From positions 682,001 to 746,000 of the forward strand of contig NZ_JAODVR010000001.1 in assembly GCF_025399835.1 (NCBI RefSeq): a stretch of DNA of 64,000 nt, given 5' to 3'. Within the stretch, counting starts at the first letter, position 1; each line of letters starts with the position of its first letter. This stretch comes from Haloarchaeobius sp. HME9146. GTDB lineage: Archaea > Halobacteriota > Halobacteria > Halobacteriales > Natrialbaceae. The notes beneath the pieces were generated by a model. It saw only the letters and a list, made by a program, of their open reading frames with translations. It did not search any database and was not told where the DNA came from. A program made the position numbers and the translations under genes. Below, piece by piece: positions 26,223-34,174 of the stretch.

Positions 26223-27143
26223 ATGGAAGCGAGGGAAACAACCGAGGACGTCTCCCACGGGGCGGCGTTCGCGCTCCTGGGGAACGAGACACGGGTGGCC
26301 ATCCTGCGCGAGCTCTGGGCGAGCGCGAAAGACGGGCCGGTGCCGTTCTCGGAGCTGCGTGAACGTGTCGGGATGCGCGACTCCGGCCAGTTCAACTACC
26401 ACCTGACGAAGCTCACCGACACCTTCGTCAGGAAGGTCGAGGCCGAGGACGACGAGGACGGCGAGGGTGGGTACACGCTCCGGTTCGCTGGTGTCTCGGT
26501 CGTCGGGGCTATCCTCTCGGGGGCGTACCAGCAGGCCGGGTTCGACGACCCGATTCCGGTCGATGGCGAGTGTATCCGGTGTGGCGGCGTGCTCGAGCTG
26601 GCCTACGAGCACGAGCGCGCGAACCTCTCGTGCACCGAGTGCGACAACTTCACCACCCAGTCGAACGTCCCGGCGGGCGTGTTCTCCGAGGTCGACCTCG
26701 CGGAGACGCCCGCCGTGTTCGACCGCTGGATCCGGTCGCAGGTCGACCAGGTCGCGGCGGGCTTCTGCATGCTCTGTCAGGGCCCGACCGGGTTCGAGGT
26801 CTCCATCGGGGGTGGGACCGCGCTCGACGCGGCCGACGAGAACGAGGTACTGGTCCAGTACGAGTGTGAGCGCTGTGGTGCAACGGTCTTCGTGACCGTC
26901 ACCGAGGCGATGACCCGCCACCCGGCCGTCGTCTCGTTCTACTACGACCACGGGCTCGACCTCCGCGAGGAACCGACCTGGGCGCTCGACTGGCTGCTCG
27001 ACGAGGTCACCATCGTCTCCGAGGACCCGCTCGTCGTCTCCTTCGACGTCACGCTCGATGACGAGACGTTGCGACTGACGGTGGACGACCGGCTGACCCT
27101 CGTCGAGGAGGAACGGCTGCCCGTCGAGCAGGCCCGCACCTGA
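26223..27143 (+). CDS. Winged-helix transcriptional regulator with Zn-ribbon
   Basis: A 306-residue ArsR-like haloarchaeal regulator. The N-terminal winged helix (about 10-90) has AFALLGNETRVAILRELW and FSELRERVGMRDSGQFNYHLTKL. A middle domain carries two Cys pairs, CIRCGGVLEL and CTECDNF, a zinc-ribbon pattern; a further pair, CMLC and CERC, lies at about 182 and 220. The C-terminal part is beta-rich (about 235-300). It is probably a DNA-binding repressor or activator sensing a ligand or metal. It lies between trpS1 and the MFS gene, whose promoter carries a regular array of half-sites, so the exporter is a natural target. Confidence 0.83.
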   Translation: MEARETTEDVSHGAAFALLGNETRVAILRELWASAKDGPVPFSELRERVGMRDSGQFNYHLTKLTDTFVRKVEAEDDEDGEGGYTLRFAGVSVVGAILSGAYQQAGFDDPIPVDGECIRCGGVLELAYEHERANLSCTECDNFTTQSNVPAGVFSEVDLAETPAVFDRWIRSQVDQVAAGFCMLCQGPTGFEVSIGGGTALDAADENEVLVQYECERCGATVFVTVTEAMTRHPAVVSFYYDHGLDLREEPTWALDWLLDEVTIVSEDPLVVSFDVTLDDETLRLTVDDRLTLVEEERLPVEQART

Positions 27144-27200
27144 CGCCGGAACTGGCGGTGGGCCGCATGGCCGACCGACACCGCCGATAGTCATACTTCT

Positions 27201-27234
27201 TACAGAAGAAACCATCTGTATCGGGTCGTACAGA
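27201..27234 (+). promoter_or_regulatory. Three half-site operator before the MFS gene
   Basis: TACAGA (27201-27206), TCTGTA (27215-27220) and TACAGA (27229-27234) are spaced exactly 14 bp apart, the middle one inverted, so each adjacent pair forms a palindrome with an 8-bp gap. The array ends 19 bp before the TATA box at 27253. It looks like a binding site for a dimeric regulator, plausibly the product of the adjacent gene at 26223-27143. Confidence 0.5.
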
Positions 27235-27252
27235 AATGTAGTTCTGATTACC

Positions 27253-27258
27253 TATATT
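27253..27258 (+). promoter_or_regulatory. TATA box of the MFS gene
   Basis: TATATT, within CCTATATTGG, is about 28 nt before the ATG at 27283 and supports that start over the GTG at 27262, which would lie upstream of the predicted transcription start. Confidence 0.6.
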
Positions 27259-27282
27259 GGCGTGGCAGCTGGCTATACTGGT

Positions 27283-28626
27283 ATGCAATCGCTCTTCGGG
27301 AACCGCGACTTCGCCCGGCTGTTCGCCGGTCGTGTCGTAACGAACATTGGCGACAGCCTGTACTTCGTGGCGGCGATGTGGCTCGTCTACGACCTGACAG
27401 GCAACGCCGCTTTCTCCGGTGTCGCCGGCTTCCTCGTCCTCGCCCCGGCTGCCCTGCAGGCGTTCGCCGGGCCCCTCGTGGACCGCTGGAACCTCCGGCA
27501 CGTCCTCGTCGGCACCCAGCTCGTGCAGGGGACCATCATCCTCGCGCTGCCGGTCGCCGCGCACTTTGGCCACCTCTCGGTCTGGCTCGTCCTGACCGTG
27601 ATGCCGCTGCTCTCGCTGTTGAACCAGCTCGTCTACCCGGCCCAGTCGGCCGCACTGCCCCGCATCGTCGACGACGACGAGCTGGTGCAGGCGAACTCGC
27701 TGTTCTCGCTGGCGTACCAGGGCGTCGACTCCGTGGCCAACGCGGCCGGCGGCGTCCTCATCGCGGTGGTCGGTGCGACCACCCTGTTCGTCGTCGACTC
27801 CGTCACCTTCGCGGCCGCGGCGCTCCTGTTCGCGACGGTGACCATCCCGGCCGCCGACGCAGACACCGGGCAGTCGGCTGAGGCAGGCGCAGCAGCCGGG
27901 AGTGAGCAGGGTGAGGCCGACGACGCACCCGCCGGCCCCGCCGTCACGGACGGTGGCGACCCCGATGGCGACGACGATTCAGGCTACCTCGCCGACCTCC
28001 GCGAGGGTGTGGCGTACATCCGCGGGACGCTCCTCGTCCCGGTGATGCTCGGGGCCGCATTCGTCAACTTCGCCGCAGGGGGGTCCATCTTCGCCGCGAT
28101 GCCCGCCTTCGCGGATACCTTCGGCGGGGCCGGTGCCTACGGGGTGCTCATGGCCGCGGTCTCTGCAGGCTCGTTCGTCGGTGCATTCGGTGCGAGCCGG
28201 ATGGACGACCGCCCGTTCGGCTGGACCTCCATCCTCGCGTTCGCGCTCGGCGGCTGCTTCTGGCTGCTCGCGGTGGCCGCGGCCGCCTCCACCGGGAACC
28301 TCGCCGTGACGGTGTGCCTGTTCGCCCTCTCGTTCGTCCCCATCGGCGTCAGCAACGTGTTGCTCACCTCGATGGTCCAGTCGGTCGTCCCCGAGCACCT
28401 GCTCGGTCGGGTGTCGGGCGTCCTCGGGAGCGCCGCGTCCGTGTCCATCCCGTTCGGTGCCCTGTTCGGCGGTGCGATCACCGAGGCGCTCGGCCCCTAC
28501 GTCATCTTCGCCGTGGGTGGCCTCGGACTGCTCGTCCTTGCATTGTACTGGACCGCGAACGCGGGCCTGCGTGAGCTCCCCGCGGTCGCCGCCATCGAGA
28601 CGTTCGAACCGGCCGGTGGCCAGTGA
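27283..28626 (+). CDS. MFS exporter, MefA/MFS_3-like
   Basis: A 447-residue major facilitator with about 12 hydrophobic segments. The opening MQSLFGNRDFARLFAGRVV and the A-like motif GPLVDRWNLRHVL are typical of the MFS_3 drug/siderophore exporters (MefA/EntS type). An acidic cytoplasmic loop of about 45 residues (about 200-245, rich in Asp, Ala and Gly) separates the two six-helix halves; the second half repeats the loop motif as SRMDDRPFGW. The substrate is unknown. Position after trpS1 and a regulator, with a palindromic operator upstream, suggests an inducible efflux function. The start is ATG 27283. Confidence 0.88.
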   Translation: MQSLFGNRDFARLFAGRVVTNIGDSLYFVAAMWLVYDLTGNAAFSGVAGFLVLAPAALQAFAGPLVDRWNLRHVLVGTQLVQGTIILALPVAAHFGHLSVWLVLTVMPLLSLLNQLVYPAQSAALPRIVDDDELVQANSLFSLAYQGVDSVANAAGGVLIAVVGATTLFVVDSVTFAAAALLFATVTIPAADADTGQSAEAGAAAGSEQGEADDAPAGPAVTDGGDPDGDDDSGYLADLREGVAYIRGTLLVPVMLGAAFVNFAAGGSIFAAMPAFADTFGGAGAYGVLMAAVSAGSFVGAFGASRMDDRPFGWTSILAFALGGCFWLLAVAAAASTGNLAVTVCLFALSFVPIGVSNVLLTSMVQSVVPEHLLGRVSGVLGSAASVSIPFGALFGGAITEALGPYVIFAVGGLGLLVLALYWTANAGLRELPAVAAIETFEPAGGQ

Positions 28627-28690
28627 ACACCGGGTTCCCCGGAAACGCTCGCGTGCGGGCCAGAGACACGGTACCGCGACTGCCGAAGTC

Positions 28691-28697
28691 TTAAACG
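28691..28697 (+). promoter_or_regulatory. TATA-like box of dim2
   Basis: TTAAACG is centred about 27 nt before the ATG at 28720, again leaderless geometry. It shows that dim2 does not depend on the upstream cassette for transcription. Confidence 0.5.
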
Positions 28698-28719
28698 GTC
28701 GGGAGACATACCGTCGCCC

Positions 28720-29274
28720 ATGCAGCACGTGAAGATTCCGCAGGACCGCATCGGCGTGCTGATCGGTGAAGGCGGCGAGACGATGCGACGGATCGAGAAC
28801 CGGGCCGGTGTCAGACTCGACATCGACTCCGAGAACGGCTCCGTCGCGATCGAGCAGGTGGGTGACCCCATCGACGCGCTGAAAGGCCCGGACATCGTCC
28901 AGGCCATCGGCCGTGGCTTCCCGCCCGAGGATGCGCTCTCGTTGCTCGACGACGAGATGCGCATGTTCGACCTCATCGACATCGACGCCGCAGCGCGGAA
29001 CAAGCGAGACCTGAAGCGAAAGAAGGGCCGGCTCATCGGCGAGAACGGTCGGACCCGAGAACTGATGGAGGAACTCACCGGCTCCAGCGTCGTCATCTAC
29101 GGCTCGACGATGGGGGTCATCGGTGGGCCCGAACAGGTCCAGATCGTCCGGGAAGCCGCCGAACGCATCCTCGACGGAGCCCCACACGGCTCGGTGTACT
29201 CGTTCCTCGAACGCAAGCACAACGAACTGAAGCGCAAGGGCATGAACTTCCACCGCTACCCCGGTGGGACCTGA
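28720..29274 (+). CDS. Dim2/Pno1-like KH-domain ribosome maturation protein
   Basis: A 184-residue protein with two KH domains (about 1-80 and 85-180); the GxxG-type loops are IGEGGETMRRIE and IGENGRTRELMEEL. It is the archaeal counterpart of Dim2/Pno1 (KRR1-like), which binds the 3' region of 16S rRNA during small-subunit maturation and works with Rio kinases. The C-terminal NELKRKGMNFHRYP is typical. In many archaea it follows aIF1A and Rio1 directly; here about 4 kb of trpS1, regulator and MFS genes lie between. Confidence 0.92.
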   Translation: MQHVKIPQDRIGVLIGEGGETMRRIENRAGVRLDIDSENGSVAIEQVGDPIDALKGPDIVQAIGRGFPPEDALSLLDDEMRMFDLIDIDAAARNKRDLKRKKGRLIGENGRTRELMEELTGSSVVIYGSTMGVIGGPEQVQIVREAAERILDGAPHGSVYSFLERKHNELKRKGMNFHRYPGGT

Positions 29275-29465
29275 GCCCGAGAACCGGCAAAACCGCACGA
29301 CTGCGCGCCATTTTCCCGGTCCTGTTCGTCAGCTGGCGAGACGAATCGCCGGATTTCGGGCGGGTTCGGCACTGTCCATCGGTGGTATATAAACGTGGTG
29401 TGTGTCTCTGTCCCACACGGCTCCTATCGGGGCCCTGACGCGGCTATGGGCACCACCACAGAAAG

Positions 29466-29475
29466 CTTTATGTAG
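29466..29475 (+). promoter_or_regulatory. Thermosome promoter (TATA box)
   Basis: CTTTATGTAG, with a purine-rich BRE-like CAGAAAG directly before it, lies about 32 nt upstream of the ATG at 29502, predicting a 5' leader of only a few bases. Haloarchaeal thermosome genes are generally heat-inducible. A second TATA-like run (TATATAAA, 29386-29393) lies further upstream and may be an alternative start. The remaining 29275-29460 holds no gene. Confidence 0.55.
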
Positions 29476-29501
29476 AATGCCATTCAATCCATCGAGTGAC
29501 T

Positions 29502-31190
29502 ATGGCACAACAGATGGGCGGTCAGCCCCTTATCGTTCTCTCGGAGGACAGCCAGCGAACGTCCGGACGTGACGCGCAGTCGATGAACATCACGGCCGGC
29601 AAGGCCGTCGCCGAGGCCGTACGGACCACACTCGGTCCGAAAGGCATGGACAAGATGCTCGTCGACTCCACGGGCGAGGTCGTCGTCACGAACGACGGTG
29701 TCACCATCCTCAAGGAGATGGACATCGAGCACCCGGCGGCCAACATGATCGTCGAGGTCGCCCAGACCCAGGAGGACGAGGTCGGTGACGGCACCACCTC
29801 CGCCGTCGTCATCTCCGGTGAACTCCTGAAGAAGGCCGAGAACCTCATCGAGCAGGACGTCCACGCGACGACCATCGCGAACGGGTACCGCCAGGCCGCA
29901 GAGAAGGCCAAGGAGGTCCTCAACGACGCCGCCATCGACGTCGACGCGGACGACCGCGAGTACCTCGAGAAGATCGCCGCGACCGCGATGACCGGCAAGG
30001 GCGCGGAGTCCGCGAAGGACACCCTCGCAGAGCTCGTCGTCGACGCGGTCCTCGCCGTGCAGGACGAGGACGGCATCGACGCCGAGAACATCAAGATCGA
30101 GAAGATCGTCGGCGGCTCCATCGAGAACTCCGAACTCGTCGACGGCGTCCTCCTCGACAAGACGCGCGCCCACGACAACATGCCCTTCTTCGTCGAGGAC
30201 GCCAACGTCGCCGTCCTCGACGACGCCCTCGAAGTGCGCGAGACCGAGATCGACGCCGAGGTCAACGTCACCGACCCCGACCAGCTCCAGCAGTTCCTCG
30301 ACCAGGAAGAGAAGCAGCTGAAGGAGATGGTCGACAAGCTCGTCGACGCCGGCGCTGACGCCGTGTTCGTGGGCGACGGTATCGACGACATGGCCCAGCA
30401 CTACCTCGCCAAGGAAGGCATCCTGGCCGTCCGCCGTGTCAAGGACTCCGACGCGAAGCGCATCGCCCGTGCCACGGGCGCTCGCGTCGTCTCCAGCGTC
30501 GACGACATCGAGGCCGACGACCTCGGCTTCGCCGGCAACATCAGCCAGCAGGACGTCGGCGGCTCCGAGCAGATCCTCATCGAGGACGTCGAGGACGCCA
30601 AGTCCGTCACGCTCCTCCTCCGCGGCGGCACCGAGCACGTCGTCGACGAGGTCGAGCGCGCAATCGACGACTCGCTCGGCGTGGTCCGCACGACCATCGA
30701 GGACGGCACCGTCCTCCCCGGCGGCGGCGCACCCGAGGTCGAGCTCGCGCTCGCACTCCGTGACTTCGCCGACTCCGTCGGCGGCCGCGAGCAGCTCGCC
30801 GTCGAAGCCTTCGCCGACGCACTGGAAGTCATCCCGCGCACCCTCGCCGAGAACGCGGGTCTCGACTCCATCGACAGCCTCGTCGAACTCCGCAGCAAGC
30901 ACGACGGTGGCGACTACGCTGCCGGTCTCGACGCCTACACCGGCGACGTCATCGACATGGAAGAGGAAGGCGTCGTCGAGCCGCTCCGCGTGAAGAGCCA
31001 GGCTATCGAGTCCGCGACCGAGGCAGCCGTCATGCTCCTGCGCATCGACGACGTCATCGCCGCAGGCGACCTCTCCGGTGGCCAGATCGACCCCGACGAC
31101 GGTGGCGACGCAGGCGGCCCGCCGGCCGGCGGCATGGGCGGCGGTATGGGCGGCATGGGCGGTATGGGCGGTATGGGCGGCGCGATGTAA
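29502..31190 (+). CDS. thsA: Thermosome subunit (group II chaperonin)
   Basis: A 562-residue chaperonin subunit forming double-ring ATP-driven protein-folding cages. The equatorial ATP site shows [15 protein letters not shown] and the GDGTT phosphate loop ([11 protein letters not shown]); the apical domain and the C-terminal [11 protein letters not shown] follow in order. It ends in a long Gly-Gly-Met repeat tail, as in other haloarchaeal subunits. Haloarchaea usually have two or three paralogs; which one this is cannot be decided here. The start is ATG 29502 ([10 protein letters not shown]). Codon use is extremely biased, as expected of a highly expressed gene. Confidence 0.95.
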   Translation: MAQQMGGQPLIVLSEDSQRTSGRDAQSMNITAGKAVAEAVRTTLGPKGMDKMLVDSTGEVVVTNDGVTILKEMDIEHPAANMIVEVAQTQEDEVGDGTTSAVVISGELLKKAENLIEQDVHATTIANGYRQAAEKAKEVLNDAAIDVDADDREYLEKIAATAMTGKGAESAKDTLAELVVDAVLAVQDEDGIDAENIKIEKIVGGSIENSELVDGVLLDKTRAHDNMPFFVEDANVAVLDDALEVRETEIDAEVNVTDPDQLQQFLDQEEKQLKEMVDKLVDAGADAVFVGDGIDDMAQHYLAKEGILAVRRVKDSDAKRIARATGARVVSSVDDIEADDLGFAGNISQQDVGGSEQILIEDVEDAKSVTLLLRGGTEHVVDEVERAIDDSLGVVRTTIEDGTVLPGGGAPEVELALALRDFADSVGGREQLAVEAFADALEVIPRTLAENAGLDSIDSLVELRSKHDGGDYAAGLDAYTGDVIDMEEEGVVEPLRVKSQAIESATEAAVMLLRIDDVIAAGDLSGGQIDPDDGGDAGGPPAGGMGGGMGGMGGMGGMGGAM

Positions 31191-31191
31191 G

Positions 31192-31238
31192 CGAGGCGGC
31201 TGTAAGCCGCCTCGGGAAGTCGAGCGGGCGAAGCCCGC
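31192..31238 (+). terminator. Twin hairpins after the thermosome gene
   Basis: Directly after the stop codon, CGAGGCGGC (31192-31200) pairs with GCCGCCTCG (31206-31214) across a 5-nt loop. A second hairpin, GCGGGC-GAA-GCCCGC (31224-31238), follows. Neither is followed by oligo-T, so they may protect the 3' end of this abundant mRNA and not act as a bacterial-type terminator. Confidence 0.5.
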
Positions 31239-31385
31239 GAGACACGCCCCCAGACATCCCCCCCACACCCGACCCCTGCACCGCCAGTTGACCAACGCAT
31301 TTCTTTCGACGCCGATTCGATAGCTGCAGCACTCACTCCCCGGGCGGCCACGACACTCTTGCTCCTCCCCGCGAGTACTGGGGTC

Positions 31386-31829
31386 ATGCAGGTCCGCGAC
31401 GTGATGGCCGAGGACGTGGTGACGGTCGCGGAGGACGCCACCCTCCGCGAGGCCGTCGACCAGTTCCTCCGGCACGACGTGGGGAGCGCCGTCGTCATGC
31501 GAACGGGCGAGACGCGGTCGTACAAGTGCGGTATCGTCACCGACACCGACGTGTTGCAGGCCAGCTATCGCACCGACGCACCGCTGTCGTCGCTGCGAGT
31601 CGCCGACGAGATGAGCAGTCCGGTCGTCACTGTTCCGCCCGATACGAGCATCGAGGACGCCCTGGAGACGATGCGGCGAAAGCGGGTCAAGCACCTCGTG
31701 GTCACCCACCAGATGCGGGTCGTCGGGATGGTCACACCGACTGACGTCGCGATGCACCACTCGGCGGCCATCGAGGCGGCGCGACGCGTCCGGGCCCGGC
31801 GGCCCGACTGGCGTCCCTCGGACGGCTGA
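31386..31829 (+). CDS. Paired CBS-domain protein
   Basis: 147 residues holding two CBS motifs (about 1-60: MQVRDVMAEDVVTVAEDATL to GIVTDTDVL; about 75-135: VADEMSSPVVTVPPDTSIED to VVGMVTPTDVAM). Such stand-alone CBS pairs bind adenosyl ligands such as AMP, ATP or SAM and regulate partners; no enzyme domain is fused. The start is ATG 31386; the longer frame begins within a poorly conserved stretch. The partner is unknown. Confidence 0.85.
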   Translation: MQVRDVMAEDVVTVAEDATLREAVDQFLRHDVGSAVVMRTGETRSYKCGIVTDTDVLQASYRTDAPLSSLRVADEMSSPVVTVPPDTSIEDALETMRRKRVKHLVVTHQMRVVGMVTPTDVAMHHSAAIEAARRVRARRPDWRPSDG

Positions 31830-31902
31830 CCGACCGCCAGGGACGAGACGATACCGGAATCAAGAAACTATCGAAACCCGTAGATTCGAGAAGTACAAAG
31901 CA

Positions 31903-31907
31903 TTTAA
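31903..31907 (+). promoter_or_regulatory. TATA-like box of the Tat lipoprotein gene
   Basis: TTTAA, within CATTTAACGG, is 26 nt before the GTG at 31931 and decides in favour of that GTG over upstream in-frame TTG and GTG codons. Confidence 0.5.
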
Positions 31908-31930
31908 CGGCGGTCTTGGTTGTGCAAGTC

Positions 31931-32809
31931 GTGTTCAGTCGCCGTTCGTATCTCACCGCAGTTGGTAGCGCGCTCGCGACCGCAACCGCAGGCTGTTCGG
32001 GGAACTCGAAGCCCAGGGGCGACGCGGACGCGACGGGGACAGCGCCGGGCACCGTCACGCAGGGAGACGGGGCCGGAACGACGGAGACCGACGCCCCTGA
32101 CGCACAGCCCTTCGACCAGGCGCTCCAGGCCGGCGACGTGACGGTCAGGCTGTCGAACCCGGTCGTCCAGGACTCGTACTTCACGCGGCTCGCGGCGGAC
32201 GCGGGTGGCGTGATGGCCGTCGAGGGCACACGCTTCGTCTTCGTCACGGTCGAATCGACCGGGACGACGGCACCGTCGCTCGAGGACTTCGGGATGGAAT
32301 CGGCCGAGACCGCTGGCTCCGCGTGGACCGACTACGAGGGCGTCACACCGGCACGTCCCCCGACGGGAGAGGAACCGTACGACCCGGAGCGTGGCACCGG
32401 CTGGGTCGGGTTCACCATCCCTGCACCGCTGCAGACGTACCACCGAATCGCCCTCTCCGTCGGCGAGGAGACCGTCCGAACGCAGCTCCCCGAACCGGCC
32501 CGTGGGCAGCTATCGGACCCGGTTCCGACGTACGAGGTCTCCGAGTTCTCGGCTCCCGAGTCCGCGTCGCCGGGAGACGCGATTACCGTCTCGGCGACCG
32601 TCTCGAACACGTCCGACACTGCCGGGACCTTCCGCGGGGCACTGAACGGTGCCGAGACGACGTTCGTCGACCGCGAGCTCCAGGCCGGCGACACCACGGA
32701 GTGGCAGACCGAGGTCACGGCGACCGCCACCGACGAGGACGCCAACGAGCTCGACCTGTCGTTCCAGGCGGTCGGGGTCCGGGACGGGACGACCGTCTCC
32801 CTCGAATAG
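31931..32809 (+). CDS. Tat-exported lipoprotein, function unknown
   Basis: A 292-residue protein starting (GTG) with FSRRSYLTAVGSALATATAGC: a twin-arginine signal followed by a lipobox with Cys at about 22, so it is exported folded and lipid-anchored, the common haloarchaeal route. A Gly/Thr/Asp-rich linker (about 25-60) is followed by a beta-rich domain (about 65-190) and an Ig-like domain (about 200-290, VSATVSNTSDTAGTF) that resembles CARDB/DUF4352-type folds. No ligand motif is visible. It is probably a cell-surface binding protein. Confidence 0.75.
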   Translation: MFSRRSYLTAVGSALATATAGCSGNSKPRGDADATGTAPGTVTQGDGAGTTETDAPDAQPFDQALQAGDVTVRLSNPVVQDSYFTRLAADAGGVMAVEGTRFVFVTVESTGTTAPSLEDFGMESAETAGSAWTDYEGVTPARPPTGEEPYDPERGTGWVGFTIPAPLQTYHRIALSVGEETVRTQLPEPARGQLSDPVPTYEVSEFSAPESASPGDAITVSATVSNTSDTAGTFRGALNGAETTFVDRELQAGDTTEWQTEVTATATDEDANELDLSFQAVGVRDGTTVSLE

Positions 32810-32880
32810 AGCTGCGTCGGGCGACCGCGTGAACGCGTTACCGATTCACATAAGTGGCCACCGGCGATATTTGCGGCATA

Positions 32881-33873
32881 ATGCAGACACTCCTCCTGAG
32901 CAGCGAGGACGTCGACGAGAACGCACAGATGCCCGACGTCATCCGTGCCGTCGAAGAGGCGTTCGCCGCCTACGAGCGCGGCGACGCCCAGATGCCGGCC
33001 AAATCCTACATCGACCTCCCGCAGTACGATGGCGACTTCCGGTCGATGCCCGCCTACATGCAAGCAGCGGACTGGGCGGCGGCGGGCATCAAGTGGGTCA
33101 ACGTCCACCCGAACAACCCGCAGGAACACGACCTGCCCACGGTCATGGGGACGATGATCTACTCCGACCCCGAGACCGCCTTCCCGCTGGCCATCATGGA
33201 CGGGACCGAACTCACGATGAAGCGGACCGGTGCAGCCGCGGCGGTCGCGACCGACCACCTCGCCGTCGAGGACGCGTCCTCGCTGGGTATCGTCGGGGCA
33301 GGTGTCCAGTCCTACACACAGCTCGACGCCATCAGCCAGGTCCGCGACATCGAGGAGGTCGTCGTCGCCGACGTGAACGAGGAAGCGGTCCAGAAGTTCA
33401 TCGACCGGTACGAGGACGAGTTCGACGTGCGCGCGGGGTCCATCTCGGAGGCCGGTCATTGCGACGTGCTCTCGACCGTGACCCCCGTCGAGGACCCCAT
33501 CGTCTCCGCCGAGGACCTCGGCGAGCACACCCACGTGAACGCGATGGGTGCCGACGCCGAGGGCAAGCACGAGCTCACCGACGAGGTGCTCCTGAACGCG
33601 AAGCTGGTAATCGACGATTACGACCAGACGACCCACTCAGGCGAGATCAACGTCCCGTTCCACGCGGGCGTCCTCGGTGACGACGACATCTACGGCGAGA
33701 TCGGCCAGATAGTCACCGGCAAAATCGAGGGGCGCACCGCCGACGACGGCGTCACCGTCTTCGACTCGACCGGCCTCGCCATCCAGGACGTGGCGACCGC
33801 TCACGTCGTCTACGAACACGCCGACGAGAACGACAACGGGACGCCGTTCGACCTGCTCGGCCTCGGGAACTGA
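32881..33873 (+). CDS. Alanine dehydrogenase / ornithine cyclodeaminase family enzyme
   Basis: A 330-residue member of the OCD/mu-crystallin family. The NAD loop is LGIVGAGVQSYTQLDAI, with the substrate-binding region IKWVNVHPNNPQEH and DGTELTMKRTGAAAAVAT, whose Arg binds the substrate carboxylate. In archaea several such proteins are NAD-dependent alanine dehydrogenases (interconverting pyruvate, ammonia and alanine); ornithine cyclodeaminase is the alternative, and sequence alone does not decide. The start is ATG 32881, about 30 nt from a CATAAG TATA-like element (32848-32853). Confidence 0.87.
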   Translation: MQTLLLSSEDVDENAQMPDVIRAVEEAFAAYERGDAQMPAKSYIDLPQYDGDFRSMPAYMQAADWAAAGIKWVNVHPNNPQEHDLPTVMGTMIYSDPETAFPLAIMDGTELTMKRTGAAAAVATDHLAVEDASSLGIVGAGVQSYTQLDAISQVRDIEEVVVADVNEEAVQKFIDRYEDEFDVRAGSISEAGHCDVLSTVTPVEDPIVSAEDLGEHTHVNAMGADAEGKHELTDEVLLNAKLVIDDYDQTTHSGEINVPFHAGVLGDDDIYGEIGQIVTGKIEGRTADDGVTVFDSTGLAIQDVATAHVVYEHADENDNGTPFDLLGLGN

Positions 33874-33890
33874 CCGGCTGCCCGTCCCTT

Positions 33891-34106
33891 CTACTTCGGT
33901 CGCACCGACTCCAGCACCTTCCCGACGAGCCAGACGAGCGCGATGACCGGGAGGATGGGGAGCATGATGACCAGCAGGAGGCCGAACATGACGAGGCCGA
34001 CGGCCGACATCTGTTCGTTGGGGTGGCCACCCGGCAGTTTCGTCACCGTCCTGAGTGCCTTCTTGGCTGTCGACGGCTGCTGTTCCTCCGGTTCTGCTGT
34101 AGCCAT
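33891..34106 (-). CDS. Small haloarchaeal membrane protein
   Basis: 71 residues: a polar N terminus (MATAEPEEQQPSTAKKALRTV) followed by one long hydrophobic stretch (about 32-62, probably two close helices) and a short basic tail (ESVRPK). No motif beyond this. It is convergent with the preceding dehydrogenase gene (17 bp). I do not recognise a characterised family. Confidence 0.6.
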   Translation of the reverse strand: MATAEPEEQQPSTAKKALRTVTKLPGGHPNEQMSAVGLVMFGLLLVIMLPILPVIALVWLVGKVLESVRPK

Positions 34107-34174
34107 ACACCTCATAGGGGCTACCGACGAATAAGCAAGCACCCGTTAGGGTGTGCTGGCCGGAGCCAGCCCGG

